64,000 bases of DNA. It comes from Marthasterias glacialis (taxonomy: Eukaryota > Echinodermata > Asteroidea > Forcipulatida > Asteriidae). Shown here in pieces: positions 1 through 12,400 of the stretch. The notes under the pieces were generated by a model. It saw only the letters and a program-made list of their open reading frames with translations, did no database searches and had not been told where the DNA came from. The number at the start of each line of letters is the position of its first letter. Positions within the stretch are counted from its first letter, which is position 1. Position numbers and translations under genes: made by a program. The stretch lies in NCBI GenBank assembly GCA_911728455.2, contig OU452236.1:7372171-7436170 (forward strand), given 5' to 3'.

Positions 1-797
1 ACTGTAAATGTATCTACACGTTATAAGAATCAATTTAATGTACAAACATCAAACATTTGTGTAACATATTTTTATGATAACAGCAAAAAGGTACTCCAAA
101 GTGTATTGTAAAAAAAATACTTTGGGTAGTTGACAATGGTATAGACAATGATCACGATGCAGCCACTTTGTGTATTTCATTCAGGTCGATGTAACCAAAC
201 TGTGATTGGAGGGGAAATTGGTCTGGCACCTTTTTTTACAATTTAGTGTTTATTAATGGCATTGAATATGTGGAACATTACAAATATGGCTACTGCATGA
301 TTAAGATTTATACACATTTATTAAATATAGTTACTAATGGCACTTATTGGCTGCACATTCAATAATATTGATTATTTTATTTGGAATGTTAACTTATTCT
401 CACAAAAAAATGCAATCTATTGACACCATCAAAAGCAATACAGAAAAATTGTGAAATTTTATTGAAATTTGAAGAAAAATAAGTGAGCAAAAACCAAGCA
501 CACCATTGTTGGCAAGTTAAGAATTGTGTTGAATTCAGTGAGGAAGGGTTACAAAATATTTTTTAAAAAGTTGAAAATAACGAAGCGTCTTTGTCAGTTT
601 TGTCAGTTTTAACTAATGGCATCTTAAGGATACGACCATGTCTGTAACTTAAAGAGAATGTATTTGCATAAACAAGAAAAACAATCATCTTTAAACATTT
701 GCTTCCTAAATTCGTCAAGTGCATTGACTTTTGAATCACTCAAACCAAAACAGTTGTGTTGTATCAAATACTTTGGGTCAGGTTCATGTTCATCAGA

Positions 798-926
798 ATA
801 GACCGATCCATTTAGCCCCACCCCCTAAACATATTGACCAATCACAGCATTGGCTACATCACCACTGTACACGTGGGCAGCACAATATGCGTCTATTCAA
901 TATCGCACTGCACAACATGAACATGG
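798..926. repeat. Dispersed repeat, inverted partner near 44.1 kb
   Basis: About 130 bp that recurs as its reverse complement at 44071-44200 with roughly 90% identity by eye. Both contain the run GCCCCACCCCCTAAACATAT and the string ACATCACCACTGTACAC. No terminal structure was recognised; it is probably a fragment of a larger dispersed element. Confidence 0.6.
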
Positions 927-1615
927 GCACTATAAGTATGCGCACGCATGTTTACATTTTCCAATAGGGTTTTATCGTGTCAGAGGTTTGTCCAACTTTC
1001 GGTGGTTAAGTCAAGGCTGTCATTGGTCATCCTGTAAGGGGGCGGAGCTCAATGGATTCATCTTTTGAATAAACCAAAATGAATTGAATTCAAACAGTAA
1101 ACACTCATACACACTTTTCAAAGAATAATGCCACAAAGTTTGGAGCAACCGAACAACATTATACAGCGAAACTACCTTCCAGTCTGAGGGATTCAATGCA
1201 CAGCAGTACAAACAAAAAAGCAAAATAAAGATGAAACATAAAAAAATACAAAATAAAAATATATGTTACAAAGTTCTTGAAATAATTCGCCAATACTGTA
1301 TACTGGCAACCGGAAGCTCTTTAGAAATAAAATGTGGCATTTTGTTGTTGACACACATGTAATTGTTTCCGAAACATGTACATCCATCATTCAATGATAA
1401 AATACACTATGATATTATAAACATACTATGCCAACATGCACAGAGGCAATTCCAACATTTTATTTTTGACATGTTTGAGGGGAATGAGAACATATTGGTT
1501 AACCATTGGTTGAAGTGTGTACACGCAAAATATTTTTAGATAGGCAAGCCTGGATTTTTGTCTTTGAGAGGGCAATGCCATTTTCAATTTGGAAAGGACG
1601 TGACACCATAAACAT

Positions 1616-1773
1616 GGCCTGTGTACACCACCGCAGCTATGGCCTCCGCACGGGCACGACGCAACAATAGCATGTCAGCCATGCATATGTACCAATCAGC
1701 ATGGAGGATTCACAGTGTGTGTGTGTCGACGCACGCGTGGGGCGGCCACAGCTGCGGAGGTGTAAACTCCCAT
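1616..1773. repeat. Fold-back element
   Basis: The left end (TACACCACCGCAGCTATGGC) and the right end (GGCCACAGCTGCGGAGGTGT) are imperfect reverse complements of about 35 bp, separated by about 85 bp. This looks like a small non-autonomous inverted-repeat element. Confidence 0.5.
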
Positions 1774-2439
1774 GAATGAGCTGCTCGGATTTGTCTATAG
1801 AAAAGGGAATGAACAGAACCCAGTTGCATGGCACCGCTTACCTCTGAATCTGTCACTTATGGTACATGGTATCATATGCAGAATCAAGTGCAGTAGCTCG
1901 CTGTAAACACAGAATTCTGCAGTGCCATGAAATTAGGCCCTGGCCTTTAGATAGAGCACTGTGTCCTTCAGGCCCAGCTACCTCACACCACTTCCCTTTA
2001 GGACGTGCCACTGTGCATGCAATATGATACAATAAATACCCTATGCATGCATTCCGATTTCAACTAATGAATAATACTATTAATAATATCTCTACAAATA
2101 CATTCAAGGTAAAAGAAAGTTACTTGCTTTGATTAATATCTCTGTTAAATACAATGGGCACCAGGCATCCCTAGGTAAAGCTTACCCACACTAAAACAAG
2201 TGTGAAGGTCACATGGGCTTGCCCAAACACACAAAATTCAGCTGCATTTATTGTTTGATTTTGCATGAGTTGGGTCTGGTTTTGGGGGCAGAAGCATTAT
2301 CTACCCTTACCTGTAGAAAAAGCCACACCTCACCAAAGTCATGGGCATACGGATTGGCAGGCATTAGTTAGTCTGCTGATCCCTCAGTGATAGACTAGTA
2401 ATTTTTATCCACACTGGAAACTAGACAGTGTTGGTGATT

Positions 2440-2895
2440 ACTGAGGCTGTATCCAAAATGGCAGCTGTGGCTACAGCTGGATCTCCGCAACCTCAAGCGA
2501 TAATGTACAGACCTTTCTATTGTTGATAAACAAACCGTGCTGGGTGGCATGAACGGCCAAATGTAGCAAAACATTCAAGTCTTGCTGACAGACGTTGTAA
2601 CCAAATTCAACAATTTTGCAAACTTTCTTTTTAAAGAAAATACATCCCATTATTGGTTGGTTTGTTTGTTTCCAACAAATTCTAAACAGTTTGTGAATAT
2701 TTGTGTAACATTTTTGCAAACTGTAATTTTCTGTTTTTGCTTTGCATTGATGGCTCCCCGCAGTTTTTCCATATTGGTTGGCAACAACTCGGGCTGTGAC
2801 GTTGCAAAAGAAAGGTCCAATGTATATGATGTCCTTAGCAATATTCTTAGCAGCAGTCGTAGCCATAGCCACCAATTCAGATACGCCCTAAGGTA
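2440..2895. repeat. Probable inverted-repeat transposon
   Basis: The left end carries GAGGCTGTATCCAAAATGGC followed by AGCTGTGGCTACAGC. The right end, read on the other strand, carries TACCTTAGGGCGTATCTGAA followed by GGTGGCTATGGCTACGAC. The ends are diverged, but the layout matches pieces near 38.5 kb and 59.7 kb that share a 'GGCTGTGTCCAAAT...GGCTACGGC' end. Confidence 0.4.
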
Positions 2896-4547
2896 GTTAA
2901 GAGCTTTGCTACAACAACATAAGATCTCTGGAGGTAAAAGTAAACAATACTTTGAAAGAAATGGTTACACCCTGCTTAAAAGTAGCAGGTAGTTTAGTTG
3001 TTACATTATACTAATCAATACAAAGTAATATCTACACTAGTACTGTTTTATCATGCTCAGGTTTTGTAACTTGAAGTTGGCTATTTTAAACGGAAGCAAA
3101 AGCAGTGTCCATCTTAGCAACAATACACACCATAACTGTGAACATTTCAGTTTGTTGTTTTTTTATACAAAATAGTGAAAAATAGTGAACACAGCTTTCC
3201 CAACTCCACCAGACATTTGCTCTAAAAATTAGCAATCTTTAAATGTCCTGAATGATGGAGGTGTTGTGACCTTTTATACAGTTATTATAAGGTTGACATG
3301 AAATATTGGTTATTTTGTCACTGAGGTGTTTCCTTTAAAGTACTTGTAATTAATTTATCACATGTTCCGGCTTAAATATTGTGGTTTAAAGTATGGCTGA
3401 AGCAAAACAGAAGATTTTAGCAAAACATGATTTTTCAAAGTATTTTCAAAAAAAGGATTCTCTAAAATGTTGTTTAGAAAAGAAATACCACAACTTATTC
3501 CTTAAAATATAAGTTTAATGTTACTTTGGTTAACAGCAATATGCAGGCACATGTTTTAATAGCTGTACACTTTATCTCAGAGTTGCAGAAACAAACAGCA
3601 TTGTTAGTTGCTCTACACAGTTGTTTGTCAAACAAAACTCAATGGGATAGTAAAACTACATCCACCTCAACCTCTCAGGATTTAAGAAATCTTAAAACTA
3701 CATGTAACCAGTGAAATGCCCTTGAAATGCATACTCATTTTTGTCAAGAAATAAGTAAAATGGCTCCTTGCAAACATGATTAAACCAAATAGCTCCTACG
3801 TGAGTCAATCTTCCATACACAGAAATTGACATATACTTGACAGTCAAGTCTTAAATTTTCTGGGTCAATAATTGCTTATCACTACCACATCCTTCTAAAC
3901 CAGTTGGTGCCGGATGACGTGTGAACATGCAAATGTTTCCCCTTGCCTGGAAACGGAAGCTGTCTTAAGACGCCATTGTGTAATTTTGGAATACCGGAGC
4001 AAAGGCCACCTGGACATTCCACTGCTGAACGTGCACAGACGACACGCACGCTGTCTAACAGTTCGTTTCAACCACACAAAGACCAAAAAAGTTCTTGAAT
4101 ATTTTGGAGTTTTCTCGCTAATGAGGTGGTTTTTGCGTAATCTCCGATTATAGACCTTTGTCCTTTCCAAGAAGAGGATTACGCAGCATCGAGAGGCTTC
4201 CACCATTGTTTATTCATTGTACTTTGGCTCAATGGAGGTTAATCAGAGTGAGCTGGCAATCGAGCCATGGTTCCGTGTTTAGTACTACTCATATGCCGTA
4301 CAAGTAGGCAATGGCCGATGTTTTGCAATTTACGGTGCTTGAATTTGACATGTTTTCGGTTGAGAAAACAAAATGGACGATCCAATAAAGAGAATCTTTG
4401 TTCTCTTGGCATTGTCAAGTCAGGGGTTTTTTTTGAAAAAAAGATTCTGGCAATTCCACCAAAAGAATCCCGCCAAGGGGGTGAAACAAAAAAAGAATCC
4501 CGGCAGGTACTGGTTAATCGTCAACTGTATTTTCCACTGAAAAATCA

Positions 4548-4660
4548 ACAGGAGACTTTTCAGTCATAAATCCTTGTTCTTGGAAATGTTTGCCTGCTCA
4601 AAACTTTGTAAGCGATGGAAATTTACCTGGTAGGTCTGCTGCCACTGAGCATTAAAAAAG
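4548..4660. repeat. Partial copy of the 'CAGTGGGAGACTTTTGG' MITE family
   Basis: Contains AGGAGACTTTTCAGTC at the left and CTGGTAGGTCTGCTGCCACT at the right. These features are shared with the elements near 21.6, 36.5 and 40.7 kb. Confidence 0.4.
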
Positions 4661-6286
4661 CCCCATTGAACAAAACAGAATAAAAACATTTAATAGTCCT
4701 ATCAGGTATTTGTAATAACTGTTTTTATGTTTGTAACTTAAGTTTTGATGTTTTGATTTCAAAAAGTCAATATTGGTACACGTGTACAGTCAACTTAAAA
4801 AGTAATGACACGCTTTCTCTAGTATGCAGGAGAGTTGTAGTTCTCAGAATTGTACTCAAATACATTTTTGTTGTGTTCGCATTCACATGTCCTCATTAAA
4901 TGTACTCATAATCATACTTGTACTGTGCATATAATGTATTGTGCTCGAATTGTACTCGTCAAAGAAATTGTTTTATAACCAGACTCAACTCTCACTAGTA
5001 GTCATGAAAATCTACCACTCTATTTAGATAAATTCCTCAAACCAACATCCATGAAGTCACACAGGTTTAAACAGAAGCTGTAACAATTCCACATACAATC
5101 CAGTTTATAAAAAAAATATATATATTATAAGATTTCCGAGTTTACAAATGTCCTAGATAATATGACAAAAAGTGAGCTTGATGCGATCAACAGGTGATCC
5201 TCAGGTAAAATTGCTTTCAAATAATGTAGAAAGAAATGACAACCAAAAGTTTGTTAAGAAATTGATGATATTTTGTCAGTTCAAGGTAGAATACAGGATT
5301 GGTATTCATCATTTTTTTTATCTGTATCAGTCTAAAAGCTTACTGATTTTGGAGTTCATACCAGTCCCAATCTTCCATAGAAATATTTCTGTCTGAAATA
5401 TCGTCAATGTCGTGAAAATAAAATTTGAAGACCCCCATTTTAAATTCAGTTGTAACAACTACAATTAAGGACAATGTGTTTACATATTGAAAAGTGTGCA
5501 CAGCTTTTCACTTTTTTCTCCTGACTCAGATGACGGATTGAACCCAAATTTTCACAGGTTTTGTTTTTTCATGTATAAATCGAATCACACAAAGTAAGAC
5601 CACTGATTTATCAGCTTTACCAATCCTATATTTTACCTTTAATAAATTCTGTCCAAATGTTTTATCAAAAATGTTGACTTTTGTTTATATGGTCAATCAC
5701 ACAACAAAATATTCCAGTATGAAACAATATATAAATATATTTAAGCACAGTGCCAGCCAGTGGGAGGCTTGTAGAGTTTGAGTGATTTATGTATGTAAGG
5801 ATGGTTCCAATGACACAAGGCTCCACTAATACCATAAAAACAAGGTACCTGGTAACAAAGGATGGATGTCTGTTAGCCATGTCTAAATTGAGCGTGTTGG
5901 TCTTGGACTCTGTCCATGGTTGTTGAGTTCAATGTCAATGATGAAGTATATACACAGATGCAGCCGTGTACACACCGTGCTAATCTGCTCCCCATCAAAA
6001 TAGACTAGTGCTTGTCTTATTAATAGCAGTCAGCACTGCAAAACTACAGGGAACAAGACTACAAAGTCTCATTGTTTTCCTGTATGATTCCAGCTCTAGC
6101 CTTGGCTTGGGCTTTTATCAGCTATTCTTTACTGATAACCAATGGTTCCAAAATGGCTGACAGGTCAAGGATTAAACACTTAGGCTGTGTCCAAACGAAC
6201 AACAACTTCAGAATAGAACTTTTCTAACCTTAGCTCCAGCATTGTGTTCAAAGGGCCCTATGATCTAGTGTCCAAGACATGAAACT

Positions 6287-6292
6287 TTATTT
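6287..6292 (-). terminator. Candidate poly(A) signal for AGPAT
   Basis: AATAAA on the minus strand about 205 bp after the AGPAT stop codon. Position is plausible, but the hexamer is common in AT-rich DNA, so support is weak. Confidence 0.3.
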
Positions 6293-6498
6293 CATATGCA
6301 ATGCCTTAAGGGAGCCTGACTTAGATGACAAGTCTTAGGGTTAGATGACAACTGGTACCTGAAACCCAACGACTACGTAACTAATGTTGTGTCCTCAGGA
6401 GGCCCGACTTTGCAATTAAGAACCTTCATGAATAGGCTGGTACCCCACACATGGGAACTGCAGTTACAAAACAAATCTCTTCAGGGAACGTTACTGGT

Positions 6499-9400
6499 CT
6501 AGTTAACACCATTGCTCTCCAGTCTTTGCATTGAGCTTTCATTGTACACATTCAACATTTGCTTGCGTATTTGTTCAGTCAGTTCTGTGACATCATCGCT
6601 TGTCTTTCCGTCTGTCATAATCGGTGGGAGAATTGTGACCGTAAATTTTCCTAATTTGGAAACAAAAATAATCATCAAAAACCATAATGAATATCATCTG
6701 AAAACTGTAGGACTTTAATACCATAATAAACTCCAAAGTACAATTCAAATTGATTTAAATAATATTAATTTTCACATTGTCTTTTTTCTACGAGCATCTT
6801 AAAATGTACATTAGTTCAACCATGCTATGAGACCCATTTATATAGCAGCTTGTCAGGGTTCACAGGGTGATTCAGCACAATCTGCTGCCAACCATGCCAG
6901 ACACACCAGGGCAGACCCCATTTCTTATTACATTAAAGGGGCTGTGTCGTCATGATTATAGCAGTAAAAGGAATAACCCAGTTACTACCGCGCATGCACA
7001 CCGGCAGTCACATCACAATTTGACAAAGACAGCACCCTTTGAGATTTGACCGCAAGCATGCGCGTGTGCAGCATCTGAGTGAGAGTTCATCTTTCCATGC
7101 AGAGCCACAGGCCTGCTATAATCATGATGACACAGCCCTTTTAAGTGTACTGGGTTCTTTTGACATGCACTACAAAACACATGGGACCTTTGGCTTTATG
7201 TCCCTCAACAGAATGGTGAAACAATTATGCTGAAGTATCTTGCTCAAGGAAACAAGTGCTACTACCAGGACTTGAACCCACACTCTGATAACACCAGAAG
7301 TTGAGTCCGGTGCATTAGACCACTTGGCCCTGACGACACTCAATACATTTAATCTCAAAGTATATATTTTTGTCCTGAAATCTGTAAGACATTTTCTAAA
7401 TTCTTTGGATCTTTCATGTGAATCTAATCTTGCATTCATATTAACATGTACATGCAGTAATAAAATGTTCATTGTACAGTAGAACGCTGCTATAAAGATC
7501 ACTGCCGGATCCATGAATTTTATTCAGTATAGTGGTCGTTCGATATAGCGATATGCAGTGCCCTGATCGAAGACGAATTCCAAGATAGCATCCGTGAACA
7601 GCGAGCCATGAAGTGCGCCCTCTTTTGACTACATGATTTCACCCAGCGCCCCCTTAGACCGCTGCAAAAGTCTTGACATTATTATTTTTTCACTGTAATT
7701 TTTTTTAAAACTTTGATGTTTGTTGTTAACAAATGTTTATTTCAGTGTTCAGTATAGCAGCGTTCTACTGTACTACAATATAATCTACTTGGAATGTCTC
7801 CTACATGAATATTACTCACCAGTTCCAAAACGCTTTTCTTTTTTGCTGTAAAATTCTGAGTATGACGAGAACACGACAGGACAAATGGGCACCTTAGAAG
7901 TCAATGATTGATACAATATCAGTAAACTAAAAGCCACTGTTAAAGGTATAATACAGGATTTGTGAAAAAATAATAGTAAATACATTTCATCTGAAATCTT
8001 AATTTTCATGAAGTTGTTATCTGTATTATCAGTACTGCAATGTATTTCCATCTGTTTTACTGCGGTGTATGAACAAAACTGCTACAAAAATTGGTTCTTA
8101 CTGTAATTTTTATTTCAATTTGCAAATAAAAAATAATCACTTATAAACTCATGCATCAACAACAAACTCTTATTTTTGCTGTTTTTCCTCTAAAACTCAA
8201 CCACCTACATCAGTTTGGCTGTACATATGTCTGGCAATTAGATGATATGACTGAATGTACATTTCCAGTGAAGTATGTATGATTCATAATCTAAGCATAA
8301 AGTGCATGGGGAAAGATTGTCCTAAATAACAGTAGGTCACTAGACTTTACCCAGTCAATTATTTATAAATCATAATGGAGAATATGCAGTTCTTACATAG
8401 CGCTTTATCACATCTGACGGGGCAAACCCCTTCTCTTAACCATAAGTGTACTCGGTTATTTTACAAGCATTACACAATATCCCATCCGAAGGACAGAGCA
8501 ATTATGGTTAAGTGTCTTGCTTAAGGACACAAGTGCCATGATTGGAGCAGTGGCATGTATTGAACCACTCATTTCATTTGGGTAATTTGTTTTCACTCTC
8601 ATTAGGGGGGGTTGGCAAGAGGGGGAAAAGGGTTCTGAGGGGGGGGCTCCAGCCCCCTGGCCCCTATGGTTGCGCTACTGGACTGGGGACCCGAAGTCAC
8701 AACTTTGCACTAGACCACTTGGCCACAACAGCCCCCATTATATTTTTAACACAGGTATTGTCTTCTATTCTTCTTACCTGAGCTGTAATTGCCAGGTGAA
8801 AGGCACCTTTCTTGAATGGTAATAATCCAGCATCATGGTTTCTTGTTCCTTCAGGAAATACCCAAATTTTCAGCTGGAATAGAAAAACACAAAACCATCA
8901 AATAAAAAACAGGTACTTTCAGTTAAGTTTTGATCAATACAGTTTAGACTTTAAAGTGAATACCTTCAGAAGAGACAGCCAACAAGAGATTATTTTTCTA
9001 CTTACATTCTGGTCCCTGAGAATTTTGACAGTTCCTTCGATGGTTCCTTTAGCACTCTCTGGGTTAAGTCTGTCGATAAATATTGCCCCTGTCAACCAAG
9101 CCACCCATCCATAAAATGGAACCATCCGAAGCTCTTTCTTTGCCAAGGGTACACATCTTTCAGGCCAGACACCGTTCATATACATTCCTGTAGGTTTGAG
9201 TAAATACTAAGTCATCAGTTTCTATTGACAAGATTAAATCAAAGTGAAAGTAACTTTCATGACATTTTGGAAAACATTAAGCCTGAATCAAACTGCCGTA
9301 TTATATCAATCCATTAGTCCACGCCTGAAAATGTTTACCAAGTTTTGCCATACCACTTATATCCAGATAACGAGAAAATTTTTCTTGCCAAGTCAAATTA

Positions 9401-12400
9401 CTGAAACTCAGTTGTCAACTTGTCATGATAATATATTTCACCAAGAAGACAACTGAACCAAGAAGTGGACTAATAATAAATAATTTATCTCAGACAACAT
9501 ACTGGAACTGAGATGATATCGACTTCTAAGTTTAAGTGAGACGTCTTGGTGAGATATTGTAAATTATCCCAACAAGTCAACTTCTCAGGTTCAACAAGTC
9601 GTCTTGGACAGACAATTATCATGACACGTGGACTTATTCCATAAGAAATCATTTACTCACATACCATACATAAACAGCCAAGCAGCGCAAGATACATGCT
9701 TATCATTTTGAAAAGGGTTTGGAATAAGCACACTATAAGTTTGATTTCTGAAAGCAAACTGATTATGAAGTTGGTACCAGTACCAAACCTCAGGAGAAAA
9801 ATTTTGTCTGAAATGCTGTCAAAGTCGAGTAAGTAGCATGAGAAGACACCCCCACACCCACCCCTCAAAAAAACACCAAGGCTTATTTCTATTGCCACAA
9901 AGTTTGAAATAATACATATGAACATACACAAAATCCCAGTCAAAACATAAACCATTTTTAGTTGTTCTTTTTAACTAAAATAAGAACCTTTTTCACAGGT
10001 TGGTTCTGGTCCTTGCTCTATGATTGGATACATCATCTTTATAATTGAAAAGTAGTAGATGGAATTAATTTACTCTTCCAGGAAAAAACAATGCCATAAT
10101 GAAATTCCTACTTGTTCCTATAACAATAGAAACACCTGGAATGATTTACTAAACAAAGCTCCAGATGTATTGTCTATAGTAATGTCTATTCAACAACAGA
10201 TGTCAGCTAGTGTGTTTTATGAGTACCTTACGGATTATAACAGGTTGACCTTGATTAGATCCCATAGGATAGGAAACCACAAGCTCTGTAGACTACCTTA
10301 GGGTCATGGACAACCTAATGGGGTCATGTTTGTATTTTTGTTGTTTTCTATTACCTTGGTACAGGAATTCACATTTTCCGTACAACTGGACTCTTTTAGC
10401 AACTTGATTCTTTTATTGCTTGTTCACCCACAGTCCACCCCTTGCTGTTTTTCCCCTTTTAAATGAAAAATTTATGAGTTTGAGACCCGTCTCTTCAATC
10501 CCACTGTATTTCTAAAACCTAAAATCTGTTAAGAGTCAGTGGGGCTATCAGCGAAGTAGGCTAGCCTCTTTCAATTAATAATGATATAATCAATGATGTA
10601 AACTTTACTATGTGCACACCACTGCAACTTAATGTAACCCAATTCACTTGATGTAATAATCAACAATAAATCTTGGTTGCACTAATTAGGGAGTCAGATT
10701 CCATGTCCCTGTGTTCTATCATAGAGCTACATGTACAACACAATGCATAGTGCACTTAAGGCAACACACACTATCTTTACAAGCAATTTGACTTCCATAA
10801 TGGCAGACCATGGGCAGACGGCCAATATACAGTCAAACTTGGATCAAATTGCCAACTGAAGGACAAGAGAAAAGTGACAACTATAGACAGGTGGCCACTA
10901 TGTCAAGGTTATACAATATCTTACACAATGGCACTTTACTACAGTAATATGTACAAATGCTCATCTGCATGTAGTTAAACATGAACAAAGGTATACATGT
11001 ACAATGATATACGTAACACAAAAGTAATGCACTAATCAAACATGTGTTTCTCTTTTTAGTCAGGACAAAATAACAACAAGGGTTAGTGGGTTTTGTTCTT
11101 TCACTATGGTTGTACCCAATGCCAAGCTTCAAGGTCAGCTTTCTAGAGCTATTTCCCAATTCTATTTAACACCCTTTAGTTTTATGGCCAGCACAGGAAG
11201 GTTCACATACAATGAAAAACACATGTGGTTAGTAATTGAAAATGTGGTCACTGGTCAGCTTTCAAGAGCAAGTGGCCGGAATGACAAGGTGCATTTACAT
11301 TGAAAATTGGGCAGGTGGCTATATCCGGGTGGCCGGAGTAGGTTTGACTAAGATTTAAAAATCTACTAATATGAATGATGAATATGATAATTACCAAATA
11401 AGTCGAGTGAGGATTGATGGTTAGCAACCACTACGCAGGGTTTATCATGTCTTAGATTCTCTGAACCTCGTATTTCAGCTCGGATGCCAAACAACTTGGA
11501 TGTGTACGACAATATCCAACAAATTAACCTGTGGAACAAATAAATAGATAAACAAACAGGGCATTTATGAATGGGAATAAAAGAGTAGTGACTCGGTCTT
11601 AAATGGCCGTTTAAAACATTACAGGGTTGTGGCCTTTATCACACGGCCATCACCCTGCCGATTTTACACGGCTGTTTAAGAACTTGTTCACCAACAACAA
11701 AAATTCATTCATATCTAAATGTTATTTTTTAAACCCAAATTCTGACCTTTTATTTCTTAGTAGTATTACTCTACGGTAGAAATGGTCTTTGTTTAATGCA
11801 GGATTTTTTTTTTCGACCTAGGTTTCTCAGGCTCTAATTCTGGTCCTACCTACCACCAATCTTGAACAGTTCTAGAGAGTTAAACTCCTCTTCTTCCTTT
11901 ATTCAACAAACTGCATGAACAACCTTCAATTCAATATTTCTGTTTAACTTTCAACTTACAATGTTATTGTCTAAGTAATTGTGTCATATTTACAGGCCTC
12001 GATCTTAAGAAAAAAAGGGGCAGGCTTTTGCTGGCCAAATCAGAGAAATTGTACAAGGGCATGCTGGCCGAGTTGGTTGTGACAGTACAATTTTTCTGAA
12101 GGGCATGCTGGCCAACTCGGCAGGGCATGAGGCCAACGGCCTCGGTGGCCTCGTTAAGATCAAGGCCTGTATTTAAGTAAATGAGGAAACAAGATAATTG
12201 GATTGAGTACAAGCCCGAATCAATCATTTTTTTTACATTAATTTTTTTGGAAATTATAATTAAGCACATTTTTTTTAATTAGTACTTTTACTTTTAGTAT
12301 TTATTGGCAAATTACAGTTATTGAGGAAACCTTCAAAGCGCCCTCATTTTATAACACAAGTTGATAGAAAAAACCGAAGCCAGTCATCTCGTCTCCCAGC

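Larger units (their letters stand above)
1..6498. other. Intergenic DNA / 3' flank of AGPAT, no coding gene seen
   Basis: AT-rich sequence with only short open frames that lack homology-like composition or consistent splice sites. It lies downstream of the AGPAT stop codon, so its right end probably holds that gene's 3' UTR. Inverted-repeat and dispersed-repeat pieces inside it are listed separately. I see no RNA gene. Confidence 0.6.

Noticed and set aside
7258..7334. tRNA gene on the minus strand
   Set aside because: A and B boxes are present but the acceptor and anticodon stems do not fold properly and a SINE body follows directly.
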